NCBI RefSeq assembly: GCF_900114385.1
Contig: NZ_FOSW01000011.1
Span: 1-64,000, forward strand
From: Geodermatophilus ruber
GTDB lineage: Bacteria; Actinomycetota; Actinomycetes; Mycobacteriales; Geodermatophilaceae
Direction: 5' to 3'
Length of the DNA: 64,000 bases
Below are positions 46,437 to 54,159 of this stretch, piece after piece (the first letter of the stretch is position 1; each line of letters begins with the position of its first letter). The position numbers and the translations under genes were made by a program. The notes below the pieces were generated by a model. The model was not told where the DNA came from. It did no database searches and was given only the letters and a program-made list of their open reading frames with translations.

Positions 46437-46807
46437 CGCCAGTCGACCCCGGGCAGGGTCGCGCTCCAGGACTCCACGATCCGGCCGCCGGCCACCCGGT
46501 GCACCACCAGCCAGGTCACCACCGACGTCTCCCCGGTATCGAGGTTGACCCCCGTCGTCGTGGCGCGAGTCCACACCCGGTCGTCGGCGGAGACCTGGTC
46601 GTCGACCGTCGTCGTCGGGTCGTGCAGCAGCTGCCAGGAGTTGCTGACCTCCCGCTTGAGGTCGGCGCGGGACAGCCGCCGGGTGCCGGCCGAGGAGTGG
46701 CGGACGTAGGGCTCGGCGATGAGCTCGTCGATGACGTCCAGGTCGCGCCGGTTCCACAGCCCGTCCCAGTAGCGCCGGACGATCGCGGTCACCGCCTGCT
46801 GCTCCAC
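46433..46807 (-). CDS. SnoaL/NTF2-like protein
   Basis: 124 residues, a small alpha+beta cone fold: VRRYWDGLWNRRDLDVIDELIAEPYVRHSS at the start and a C-terminal ...GGRIVESWSATLPG, typical of SnoaL/ester-cyclase-like NTF2 proteins. Could be an enzyme on a small organic compound or a binding protein; no specific role visible. Confidence 0.82.
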   Translation of the reverse strand: MEQQAVTAIVRRYWDGLWNRRDLDVIDELIAEPYVRHSSAGTRRLSRADLKREVSNSWQLLHDPTTTVDDQVSADDRVWTRATTTGVNLDTGETSVVTWLVVHRVAGGRIVESWSATLPGVDWR

Positions 46808-46933
46808 GACACCGGATCCTAGGAACCCGCTGCTCGGCCGCCACCTGGGCGGGCCGCCATCAGGCGGTGGCCACGGGCCCGACTCCGCGTCCCGGTCCGC
46901 TCCTCGCTCGCTGCGATGCCCCCGGGGCCGTCG

Positions 46934-47764
46934 TCAGGCGGTGGCGGTGCCGTCCTCGGCCGGCCGGGGGACGTCGACGTGCGGCCGGGACTGCCACAGC
47001 GCCCACTCGGCGCTCACGTCCCCGGCCGTGCGCAGCAGCTTCGGCAGGTGCGCGGTGAGCAGGTGCTCGGTGGAGGTCTCCGCCGCGTGCACGGTGACGT
47101 TCATGGCCGCCCGCACCGCACCGGAGCCGTCGCGCACCGGGACGGCGACCGAGCGCACCCCCGGCGCGAGCTCCTCGTCGGCCAGCGCCCAGCCGCGGGC
47201 CCGCACCTCCGTGAGCTCCTCGCGCAGCTGCTCGGTGCTGCGGCCGATGAACGGCGGGAGCCCGGCGCGGCTGGGCTGGGCCAGGGCCGCGTCCAGCTCC
47301 GCGGAGGAGAGCGCGGCCAGCAGCACCTTTCCCTGGGAGGTCTGCGACGCGGGGAAGCGGGTGCCGATCTCGACCCGCAGCGCGATCAGCTTGGGCACCG
47401 ACACCCGCGCCACGTAGACGACGTCGGAGCCGTCGAGCTGGGTCATCGAGGAGGACTCCCCGGTGCTGGCGACCAGCGCCTCCAGGTGCGGCCGGGCGAT
47501 GTCCCACAGCCCGAGCGCGCCGACGTAGGCCATGCCGAGCGTCAGCACCCGCGGCGTCAGCTGGAAGGCGTTGCCGACCGACCGGACGAACCCGAGCTCC
47601 TCGAGGGTGAGCAGCAGCCGCCGGGCGGTCGGGCGGGCCAGGCAGGCGGCCGTCGCGACCTCGGACAGGGTCATGCTGCGGTGGTCCGCGTCGAAGCAGG
47701 CCAGCACGTCCAGTCCGCGTGCCAGCGCCTCGACGAAGTCCGGCCCGGTCCCACGTCCGGCCAT
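46934..47764 (-). CDS. IclR-family regulator of the right-hand catabolic cluster
   Basis: 276 residues: winged helix-turn-helix (LSEVATAACLARPTARRLLLTL) and IclR effector domain. ATG 47764 has an AAGGAG site. Lies downstream of the amidohydrolase gene on the same strand, separated by a strong hairpin. It is the only regulator between 46.9 and 64 kb, so I infer that it recognises the CGGAC-type palindromes found at several promoters there (49.4, 49.5, 54.1, 57.9, 58.1, 62.2 kb). Confidence 0.87.
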   Translation of the reverse strand: MAGRGTGPDFVEALARGLDVLACFDADHRSMTLSEVATAACLARPTARRLLLTLEELGFVRSVGNAFQLTPRVLTLGMAYVGALGLWDIARPHLEALVASTGESSSMTQLDGSDVVYVARVSVPKLIALRVEIGTRFPASQTSQGKVLLAALSSAELDAALAQPSRAGLPPFIGRSTEQLREELTEVRARGWALADEELAPGVRSVAVPVRDGSGAVRAAMNVTVHAAETSTEHLLTAHLPKLLRTAGDVSAEWALWQSRPHVDVPRPAEDGTATA

Positions 47765-47814
47765 GAGGTGCTCCTTCTCTCTCCGGCGAGACCGCTGATC
47801 CCGCACACATCCGG

Positions 47815-47857
47815 CCGCGGATCCGTGCGAGATCGGCGATCTCGCACGGATCCGCGG
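47815..47857. terminator. Perfect 20-bp-stem terminator
   Basis: 20-base arms starting CCGCGGATCCGTGCGAGATC with a three-base loop, eight bases after the amidohydrolase stop (47865, read leftward) and 51 bases before the IclR ATG. Confidence 0.8.
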
Positions 47858-47864
47858 TACGGGG

Positions 47865-49349
47865 TCAGCGCCCGAGGACCCGGTCCTCGGAGCCGGAGCG
47901 CTTCGACTCGTCCTTGAAGTCGGTGTACTGGTACGGGTTGTCCAGCACCTCGGTCGAGGGCAGGTCGGGGAACATCCCCTTCTCCCACTCCTCCTCGCCC
48001 ATCTCGGCGCGCAGGTGCGCCACGGTCGCCTCGACCTCGCGGCGGGCCGCGGCCAGGTCGATGCCGACCAGTCGGTGTTCGTGCTTCACGACCCTGCCGT
48101 CGACGAGCACGGTGTGCACGTCGCCGCGCGAGGCCTGGAAGGCCACGTGGCCCAGCGGGTTGAGCAGCGGGAAGGACACCGGCGAGGCGTCGTTCTTGAT
48201 GAGGACGACGTCGGCCTTCTTGCCCGGCTCCAGGCTGCCGAGGTCGGCGTCGCGGCCGATCGAGTGCGCGCCGCCGCGGGTGGCCCACTCGACCACCTGC
48301 TTGGCCCGCAGCCGCAGGTGGGTGATCGTCTCGCCCTTGAGGTGGGCGTCCATGTGCTCGGCCATGCGGTCGGCGTTGAGCGTCGCGCGGATCGCGGAGA
48401 ACATGTCGCCGCTCCACCACACGCTGGTGTCCATCGACAGCGACACCGGGATGCCGTACTGCAGGACCTGCGCCGTGGGCGCGTGCCCCTGGCCGGCGCT
48501 GCACTCGGACTCGGTCGACACGGAGATGGAGCCGCCGGTCGCCGCGATCCGCTGGTAGCTGTCCGCGGTGAGGGTGGCCGCGTGCACGTACGTCGTCTCC
48601 GGGGTCATGAACCCGTGCTCGTGCATGAGCCGGATGCCGTCGTCGTTCGTCGCGGCCCAGACACCGGCGTGCGTGGTCACCGGGATGCCCAGCTCGCGGG
48701 CGGCCTCGAAGGCGGCCTTCTCCGGGAAGGCCGGGTCGCCGGTCACGTCGAAGGCGATCTGCACGCCCATCCGGTCGTCGCCGGCGTCGCGCAGCCGCTC
48801 GAGGAACGTGCGGACGGCCGGGTCGGTCATCCACTCCCACGGCCCGGCGTGGATGTTGCCGTAGGCCAGGACGAAGCGGCCGGGCACCGACCGCAGCGCG
48901 TCCACCGCCGCCTCGGCGTGGTCCACGCTCTGCAGGCCGTGCGACCAGTCGACGGAGGTGGTGACGCCGGCGTCGAGGGCCTCGATGGCCGAGAGCCGGT
49001 TCCCGGCGGCGATGTCCTCCGGCCGGAACTTCCTGCCGTGCTCGAGGTAGTACCAGACGAAGTACTGGGTGAGGGTCCAGTCGGCGCCGTAGCCGCGCAT
49101 CGCCGTCTGCCACATGTGCCGGTGGGTGTCGATCATCCCCGGCATGACGATGCCGCCGCGGGCGTCGATCTCCTGGGTCCCCTCGGGCACGTCCAGGGCG
49201 GTGCCGACGGCGGCGATCCGGTCGTCCACCACGAGGACGTCCGCGCCCTGCAGCACCGTGCAGGCGTCGTCCATGGTGAGCACCGTGCCGCCGCGCAGCA
49301 CCACGGGGCGCCCGGCCCGGGGAACCGCCCCGTCGTGGGAACTGGTCAT
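47865..49349 (-). CDS. Amidohydrolase, TRZ/ATZ (cytosine deaminase-like) family
   Basis: 494 residues. Metal-dependent hydrolase of the guanine deaminase/atrazine chlorohydrolase group: metal motif IDTHRHMWQT near residue 75, VTTHAGVWA, the later metal Asp in SLSMDTSVWWSGD, and the C-terminal beta-domain GSLEPGKKADVVLI. Such enzymes remove amino, chloro or amide groups from heterocycles or linear substrates. GGAGGAGACG precedes ATG 49349. Divergent from the CoA-transferase/LigAB-like operon; shares its operator motif. Confidence 0.87.
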   Translation of the reverse strand: MTSSHDGAVPRAGRPVVLRGGTVLTMDDACTVLQGADVLVVDDRIAAVGTALDVPEGTQEIDARGGIVMPGMIDTHRHMWQTAMRGYGADWTLTQYFVWYYLEHGRKFRPEDIAAGNRLSAIEALDAGVTTSVDWSHGLQSVDHAEAAVDALRSVPGRFVLAYGNIHAGPWEWMTDPAVRTFLERLRDAGDDRMGVQIAFDVTGDPAFPEKAAFEAARELGIPVTTHAGVWAATNDDGIRLMHEHGFMTPETTYVHAATLTADSYQRIAATGGSISVSTESECSAGQGHAPTAQVLQYGIPVSLSMDTSVWWSGDMFSAIRATLNADRMAEHMDAHLKGETITHLRLRAKQVVEWATRGGAHSIGRDADLGSLEPGKKADVVLIKNDASPVSFPLLNPLGHVAFQASRGDVHTVLVDGRVVKHEHRLVGIDLAAARREVEATVAHLRAEMGEEEWEKGMFPDLPSTEVLDNPYQYTDFKDESKRSGSEDRVLGR

Positions 49350-49388
49350 CGTCTCCTCCTCGAGACAGGGGACCGTCAGCGGACCCGC

Positions 49389-49450
49389 GTCCGTATACCG
49401 GTCAGCACATCGGACGTCGCCACCATGCTGGGGCCGCCGGGAGGTGTCAA
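49389..49450 (-). promoter_or_regulatory. Promoter and operator of the amidohydrolase gene
   Basis: On the minus strand TTGACA (49445-49450), 17 bases, then CATGGT (49422-49427). Downstream of it lies the 15-base motif GTCCGTATACCGGTC (49389-49403, plus-strand reading), also found at 49551-49565 and, with changes, at 57930-57944. Confidence 0.55.
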
Positions 49451-49497
49451 GACAGCACCCCGCGGCAGCGGCGGTGCTCAGCGAAAAGGGGTGTCGC

Positions 49498-49565
49498 TTG
49501 ACAGTGACCGGCATCCCACCAAGACTCCGGGGGACGGAATTCGGACTATCGTCCGCATGCCGGTC
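49498..49565 (+). promoter_or_regulatory. Promoter and operators of the CoA-transferase/LigAB-like operon
   Basis: TTGACA (49498-49503), 17 bases, then AAGACT (49521-49526). Just downstream is the palindrome CGGACTATCGTCCG (49542-49555), overlapping GTCCGCATGCCGGTC (49551-49565). This places a repressor site at or after the start point. Confidence 0.6.
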
Positions 49566-49591
49566 GAACAGCGACGAGAGGTGCACGACCG

Positions 49592-50806
49592 ATGACCGCG
49601 AATCCGCTCCTCCCGGGCTCCGCGCCGGGTCGGGGGCCCCTGGCGGGGCTGCTGGTCGCCGATTTCTCCCGCGTCCTCGCGGGCCCCTACGCGACGATGC
49701 TGCTGGCCGACCTCGGCGCCGAGGTGGTCAAGGTGGAGAGCCCGGCCGGTGACGACACCCGCAGCTGGGCGCCCCCCGTGCGCGAGGGCGTCGCCACCTA
49801 CTACCTCGGCATCAACCGCAACAAGCGGTCGGTCGCCCTGGACCTCAAGGACCCCGACGACGCGGCCGCGGCCCGGGAGCTCGCCCGCCGCGCGGACGTC
49901 GTCGTCGAGAACTTCAAGCCCGGGGGCCTGGCCCGCTTCGGCCTGGACTACGACACCGTCGCCGCGGGCAACCCGGGCGTCGTCTACGCCTCGATCAGCG
50001 GATTCGGCAGCGGCCCCGAGGGTGCCCGGCTGCCCGGCTACGACCTCATCGTCCAGGCCATCTCCGGCCTGATGAGCCTGACCGGCGACCCCGACGGTGA
50101 GCCGTTCCGCGCCGGGATCTCCGTCTTCGACGTCATGGCCGGGCTGCACGCCACCATCGGCGTCCTCAGCGCGCTCAACCTCCGGCACGAGACCGGCGCC
50201 GGCCAGCACGTCGAGGTCAACCTGCTCTCCTCGGCGCTGTCCGGGCTGGTCAACCACTCGAGCGCCTACGTCGCCGGGGGCGTCGTCCCGTTCCGGATGG
50301 GCAACAGCCACCCCAGCCTCTTCCCGTACGAGCCGCTGCCGTGCGCCGACGGCGACCTGATCATCACCGCCGGCAACAACGGGCAGTTCCGCAAGCTCGT
50401 CGAGGTGCTCGGCGTGCCCGAGCTCGCCGACGACCCGCGCTTCCTCCGCAACGAGGACCGCAACGCCAACCGCGACCAGCTGCGGCCGCTGCTGGTCGAG
50501 CGGCTGCGCACCCGCACCAAGATGGAGTGGTTCCGCGACATCATCGCCGCGGGTGTGCCGTGCGGCCCGATCAACACCGTCGACCAGGGTGTGGCCTTCG
50601 CCGAGGAGGTGGGCCTCGACCCGGTCGTGACCGTGGGGGAGGGCGCGGCCGCGGTGCCCTCGGTCCGCAACCCGATCCGCTTCTCGGCCACCCCCGCCGA
50701 CTACCGGCTGCCCCCGCCGGGTCTCGACGAGCACGGCGCGGAGATCCGCGAGTGGCTGGGCGCGCCGGCCGCCCGCCCCACCGGCAGCGAGGAGGGGGCC
50801 GCGTGA
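49592..50806 (+). CDS. CaiB/BaiF family CoA-transferase (class III)
   Basis: 404 residues. Class III CoA-transferase with ADFSRVLAGPYATMLLADLGAEVVKVE at the N-terminus, INRNKRSVALDLK and LPGYDLIVQAISGLMSLTG (catalytic Asp in GYD). It would move CoA onto an organic acid. First gene of a tight operon; its TGA overlaps the GTG of the citryl-CoA lyase-like gene. Expected substrate is the di- or tricarboxylate cleaved by that lyase; this is inference. Confidence 0.9.
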   Translation: MTANPLLPGSAPGRGPLAGLLVADFSRVLAGPYATMLLADLGAEVVKVESPAGDDTRSWAPPVREGVATYYLGINRNKRSVALDLKDPDDAAAARELARRADVVVENFKPGGLARFGLDYDTVAAGNPGVVYASISGFGSGPEGARLPGYDLIVQAISGLMSLTGDPDGEPFRAGISVFDVMAGLHATIGVLSALNLRHETGAGQHVEVNLLSSALSGLVNHSSAYVAGGVVPFRMGNSHPSLFPYEPLPCADGDLIITAGNNGQFRKLVEVLGVPELADDPRFLRNEDRNANRDQLRPLLVERLRTRTKMEWFRDIIAAGVPCGPINTVDQGVAFAEEVGLDPVVTVGEGAAAVPSVRNPIRFSATPADYRLPPPGLDEHGAEIREWLGAPAARPTGSEEGAA

Positions 50807-51663
50807 CCGACGACCGCCCGGTCTACCCGACAGCCCTGGGGGCGTCGAGCCTGGAGAGCATCACCCTGCTCGGCACCGACCTCGCCCGCGACGTCATGGG
50901 GGAGGTCGGCTTCGGGGAGCTCGCCTTCTGGCTGGCGACCCAGCGCCGCCCCTCGACGGGGGAGACGCGGGTGTTCGAGGCGGTGCTGGCCGCGCTCGCC
51001 GACCACGGGTTCACCCCGACCGCGATCGTCACCCGGCTGACCTACCTGTCGGCGCCGGACTCCGTGCAGGGCGCGCTCGCCGCCGGCCTGCTGGGGGGCG
51101 GCTCGCGCTTCCTCGGGGTCACCGAGGACTGCGGCCGGTTCCTGCACGACGTCCTCACCTCGGTCGAGGGCGGGCTGCCCACCGACGACGCCGGCTGGGA
51201 CGCCCTGGCGCTGGAGGTCGTGACCGCGCAGCGGGCCGCTCGGCGGTTCGTCCCGGGGCTGGGCCACCACGTGCACAAGCAGGGGGACCCGCGCACCCCG
51301 CGGCTGTTCCAGATCGCCGCCGAGGAGGGGCTCTACGGCCCGCACCTGCAGCTGTTCGCGGCGATCGGGCGGGTGCACCCCCAGGTGCTGGGCAAGACCC
51401 TGCCGCTCAACGGCGCCGGCGTGTGCGGCGCCGCCCTGGCCGACCTCGGCCTCCCGCTGGAGCTGCTGCGCGGCTTCGCGCTGCTGGCCCGCGCCGCCGG
51501 GCTGATCGGGCAGCTGGCCGAGGAGCTGCGGAACCCGGTGGCCAACGACGTCTTCCTGTCGGTCGACCTGAACAACCGCTCCGTCGCTCCCGACCCCTTC
51601 GTCCCGGACCCGCTGCCGGGCGCCCCCTCGGACACCGACACCATTGGAGGTCGTCGTGGCTGA
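50803..51663 (+). CDS. Citryl-CoA lyase-like protein (citrate synthase fold)
   Basis: 286 residues, shorter than citrate synthase and with the reduced citryl-CoA-lyase layout: FGELAFWLATQRRPSTGE, LTYLSAPDSVQGALAAGLLGGGSRFLG, and the catalytic His region VPGLGHHVHKQGDPRTPRLF. The reaction expected for the family is Claisen-type cleavage of a citryl-CoA-like thioester to acetyl-CoA and a keto acid. GTG overlaps the CoA-transferase stop, and the gene ends eight bases into the LigB-like gene. Combination with a CoA-transferase suggests that the acid is first activated, then cleaved. Confidence 0.85.
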   Translation: MTDDRPVYPTALGASSLESITLLGTDLARDVMGEVGFGELAFWLATQRRPSTGETRVFEAVLAALADHGFTPTAIVTRLTYLSAPDSVQGALAAGLLGGGSRFLGVTEDCGRFLHDVLTSVEGGLPTDDAGWDALALEVVTAQRAARRFVPGLGHHVHKQGDPRTPRLFQIAAEEGLYGPHLQLFAAIGRVHPQVLGKTLPLNGAGVCGAALADLGLPLELLRGFALLARAAGLIGQLAEELRNPVANDVFLSVDLNNRSVAPDPFVPDPLPGAPSDTDTIGGRRG

Positions 51664-52519
51664 AGTAGCCGCGGTCATCGCGTCCACGCACCACCCGTTC
51701 TACTACCGGGCCAGCACGGCGACCGGTGCCGACCGGCCGCCGTTCGCCGACGAGTGGGTGGCCAAGATCGAGCGGTTCCGCGAGACGCTGACCAAGGCCC
51801 GCCCGGACGTGCTGGTGATGGTCGGCAGCGACCACTTCCACCAGCTGTGGCTGGATAACATGCCCCAGTTCCTGGTGGGCAAGGCGCCGTTCTTCGACGC
51901 GAACTTCTACAACGAGGAGCGGGAGTTCGGCCTGCCGAAGATGACCCTGCGCGGGGAGGAGGAGCTCGCCGCGCACATCCTCCGCGACGGCCTGGACCGG
52001 GACTTCGACCTGGCGTTCTCCAACGAGCTGCGGATCGACCACAGCATCACGTGCCCGATCATCACCCTGCGGCCGCAGGCGGACCTGCCGATCGTGCCGA
52101 TCTACACCAACATCTTCGCCCCGCCGCTGCCGCAGCCGAAGCGGTTCGTCCAGCTGGGCAAGGCGATCCGCGAGATGGTCGAGTCCTGGGAGAGCGACAA
52201 GCGGGTGGCCATCATCGGCACCGGCCACCTGTCGCTGGAGCTCGGCGGCCCGCGCCAGTTCGGCGAGCACGGCCCCGACCCGGAGTTCGACCGCAAGGCC
52301 GTGGAGTGGATCGCCAGCGGCGACATCGAGGGCTGCCTGGCCGAGGTGAGCCTGGAGAGCCTGCACCACCCCGGCAACGCCACCCACGGGTTCATGGACT
52401 TCATGCTCATGATGGGCGTCGCCGGGGAGGGCCGGAAGGCCGACCACGTCGACACCCTCGACCTCTTCCACACGATGGAGGCCTACTTCACCTGGTACCC
52501 CAACGGGGCGCCGGCCTGA
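51656..52519 (+). CDS. LigB-like extradiol dioxygenase-family protein with altered active-site motif
   Basis: 287 residues of the class III extradiol dioxygenase (LigB/DODA) family. His12 and His60 (THHPFYY; GSDHFH) match the two iron histidines of LigB. The usual catalytic-acid motif of the type GTGGLSHQL reads GTGHLSLEL here (His191, Leu194), and I could not find the usual Glu ligand in the C-terminal GNATHGFMDF region. Ring cleavage is thus uncertain, though a shifted His could substitute. TTGGAGG lies five bases before GTG 51656. The following LigA-like gene supports a two-subunit enzyme. Confidence 0.82.
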   Translation: MAEVAAVIASTHHPFYYRASTATGADRPPFADEWVAKIERFRETLTKARPDVLVMVGSDHFHQLWLDNMPQFLVGKAPFFDANFYNEEREFGLPKMTLRGEEELAAHILRDGLDRDFDLAFSNELRIDHSITCPIITLRPQADLPIVPIYTNIFAPPLPQPKRFVQLGKAIREMVESWESDKRVAIIGTGHLSLELGGPRQFGEHGPDPEFDRKAVEWIASGDIEGCLAEVSLESLHHPGNATHGFMDFMLMMGVAGEGRKADHVDTLDLFHTMEAYFTWYPNGAPA

Positions 52520-52550
52520 GGCCGCGGACGACCGGAACGGAGACATCGGC

Positions 52551-52910
52551 ATGAGCAAGTACCTGCTCGACAAGTTCCTCTACACCGTCGACCGCGACCC
52601 CGAGCTGGTCGAGCGCTACCGGGAGGACCCGGTCGGCACGGTGGAGTGGTGGGAGGCCGAGATGGCCAACAAGCTGCTCAACTGCATCGACGACGAGAAG
52701 ACCACCTGGCTGGCCTTCACCGAGGAGGAGCGGAAGGCGCTGCGCGAGCACGACCACGTCACCCTCTTCCAGATGGGCGCGCACCCCTTCCTCACCCTCA
52801 CGCTCTTCATCGCCATGTTCGAGCGCGACCACGGCCCGCTGGAGTACCAGAAGGCCTACGGCAAGGCGATGGAGCACATCACCATGCCGTACCCGGACAT
52901 CACGACCTGA
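52551..52910 (+). CDS. LigA-like small subunit of extradiol dioxygenase
   Basis: 119 residues, the size and helical character of the alpha subunit LigA of protocatechuate 4,5-dioxygenase, with a LigA-like FTEEERKALREHDHVTLFQMGAHPFL segment. LigA-type subunits cap the active site of the LigB-type subunit. Last gene of the four-gene operon; terminator-like hairpin follows. Confidence 0.85.
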   Translation: MSKYLLDKFLYTVDRDPELVERYREDPVGTVEWWEAEMANKLLNCIDDEKTTWLAFTEEERKALREHDHVTLFQMGAHPFLTLTLFIAMFERDHGPLEYQKAYGKAMEHITMPYPDITT

Positions 52911-52931
52911 CGTCCGCCCGATCCTGACCCG

Positions 52932-52966
52932 CCGCCCCCGTCCCGGTGCCCCCGGGGCGGGGGCGG
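52932..52966. terminator. Hairpin terminator after the LigA-like gene
   Basis: CCGCCCCCGTCCCGG pairs with CCGGGGCGGGGGCGG (one G-U pair), between the LigA-like gene and the next gene on the same strand. Confidence 0.65.
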
Positions 52967-52995
52967 TCTGGCCTGTCCCGCGAGGAGGAACCGCG

Positions 52996-53970
52996 ATGCG
53001 CGCCGCCGTCCTGCACACTCCCGGAGCCCCGCCGTCGTACGGCACGCACCCCGAGCCGGCCGCGGGGGAGGGGCGGACGCTTGTGCGGGTCACCGCCGCG
53101 CCCGTCGTCCCGCTCGACCTGCTCTGCGCGTCGGGCACCTCCTACTTCGGCCGCCCGGCGGTGCCGTACGTGCCGGGCGTGCAGGGGGTGGGGGTCGTCG
53201 AGCGGTCCGCCGTCCACCCGGTCGGCACCCGCGTCTGGTTCGCCACCTCCGCCGGGATGGCGCCCGGGGACGGCAGCCTGGCCGAGCTGTGCGCGGTGCC
53301 CGACGGCGATGTCGTCCCGGTGACCGCGGCGGTGCCCGACGCGCTCGTGGCGGCGCTGGGTCTCTCGGCCGTCGCGGCCTGGATGGCGCTGACCTGGCGC
53401 GGCCGGCTGCGGGCCGGCGAGCGGGTGCTCGTCCTCGGCGCCGGGGGCGCGGTCGGCCAGGTCGCGGTGGGGGCGGCGCGGCTGCTGGGCGCCGGCCGGG
53501 TGGTCGCGGTCTGCCGGTCGGAGGAGGCGCAGGAGCGGGCCCGCCGGGCGGGGGCCGACGAGGTGGTCGCGCTGGTGGCGGACGTCGACGAGCTGACCGC
53601 GCGCCTGGCGCAGGCCTGCGACGGTGGCGTCGACCTGGTCGTCGACCCGGTGTTCGGCACCGCGGCCACCGCCGCCTCGCAGGTGCTCGCGCCGTTCGGT
53701 CGGCTGGTGAACCTCGGCGGGGCCTCCGGGGACGAGGCGGCCTTCTCCTCCTCGGTCCTGCGCAGCCGCAGCGCGGAGGTGCTGGGCTACACCAACAACG
53801 CGCTGCGCGCCGAGCAGCGGGAGCAGGCGCTGACCGCGGTCCTGGAGCACGCCGAGCGCGGCGCCCTCGGCCTGGAGCACCTCGTCCTCCCGCTGGCCGA
53901 GGTCGAGCACGGCTGGGCCGGCACCGCGCAGGGAGCCGGCCGGCGGGTCGTGCTCCAGCCCGGCGCCTGA
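52996..53970 (+). CDS. Zinc-free quinone-oxidoreductase-type dehydrogenase
   Basis: 324 residues of the MDR superfamily, quinone oxidoreductase branch: VPYVPGVQGVGVVE, nucleotide loop VLGAGGAVGQVAVGAARLLGAGRVVA, and DLVVDPVFG. No structural-zinc cysteine cluster. Likely reduces an enone, quinone or acyl-CoA double bond with NADPH. GAGGAGG precedes the ATG. Same direction as the LigAB-like operon but behind a terminator, so it may have its own promoter. Confidence 0.87.
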   Translation: MRAAVLHTPGAPPSYGTHPEPAAGEGRTLVRVTAAPVVPLDLLCASGTSYFGRPAVPYVPGVQGVGVVERSAVHPVGTRVWFATSAGMAPGDGSLAELCAVPDGDVVPVTAAVPDALVAALGLSAVAAWMALTWRGRLRAGERVLVLGAGGAVGQVAVGAARLLGAGRVVAVCRSEEAQERARRAGADEVVALVADVDELTARLAQACDGGVDLVVDPVFGTAATAASQVLAPFGRLVNLGGASGDEAAFSSSVLRSRSAEVLGYTNNALRAEQREQALTAVLEHAERGALGLEHLVLPLAEVEHGWAGTAQGAGRRVVLQPGA

Positions 53971-54003
53971 CCGGGTGCCGCTGTCCGCTGTGCGCGCATC
54001 TGT

Positions 54004-54029
54004 CCGTCCCAGGCGGGCCTGCCGGACGG
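54004..54029. terminator. Hairpin before the P450 promoter
   Basis: CCGTCC/GGACGG outer stem with an inner CAGG/CCTG stem, after the dehydrogenase stop at 53970. Confidence 0.4.
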
Positions 54030-54054
54030 GCACGCAAGGGCGTGGATGTGCTCC

Positions 54055-54105
54055 TTGACACAGCGCCATGAGGAAGGCATCGTCCTCATGTCCGCGACGC
54101 GGACA
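54055..54105 (+). promoter_or_regulatory. Promoter and operator of the P450 gene
   Basis: TTGACA (54055-54060), 17 bases, CATCGT (54078-54083), then the perfect palindrome TGTCCGCGACGCGGACA (54089-54105) at the expected start point. The same 7-3-7 palindrome layout recurs at 58073. Confidence 0.65.
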
Positions 54106-54159
54106 ACTGTCCATTTCCGCAGCCCTGCGGTCCCGCGCGTTGGAAGGACCCCCTCGGAC

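Noticed and set aside
47815-47857. IclR operator
   Set aside because: The 20-bp perfect stem sits eight bases after a stop codon and does not match the CGGAC motifs at other promoters; a terminator explains it better.
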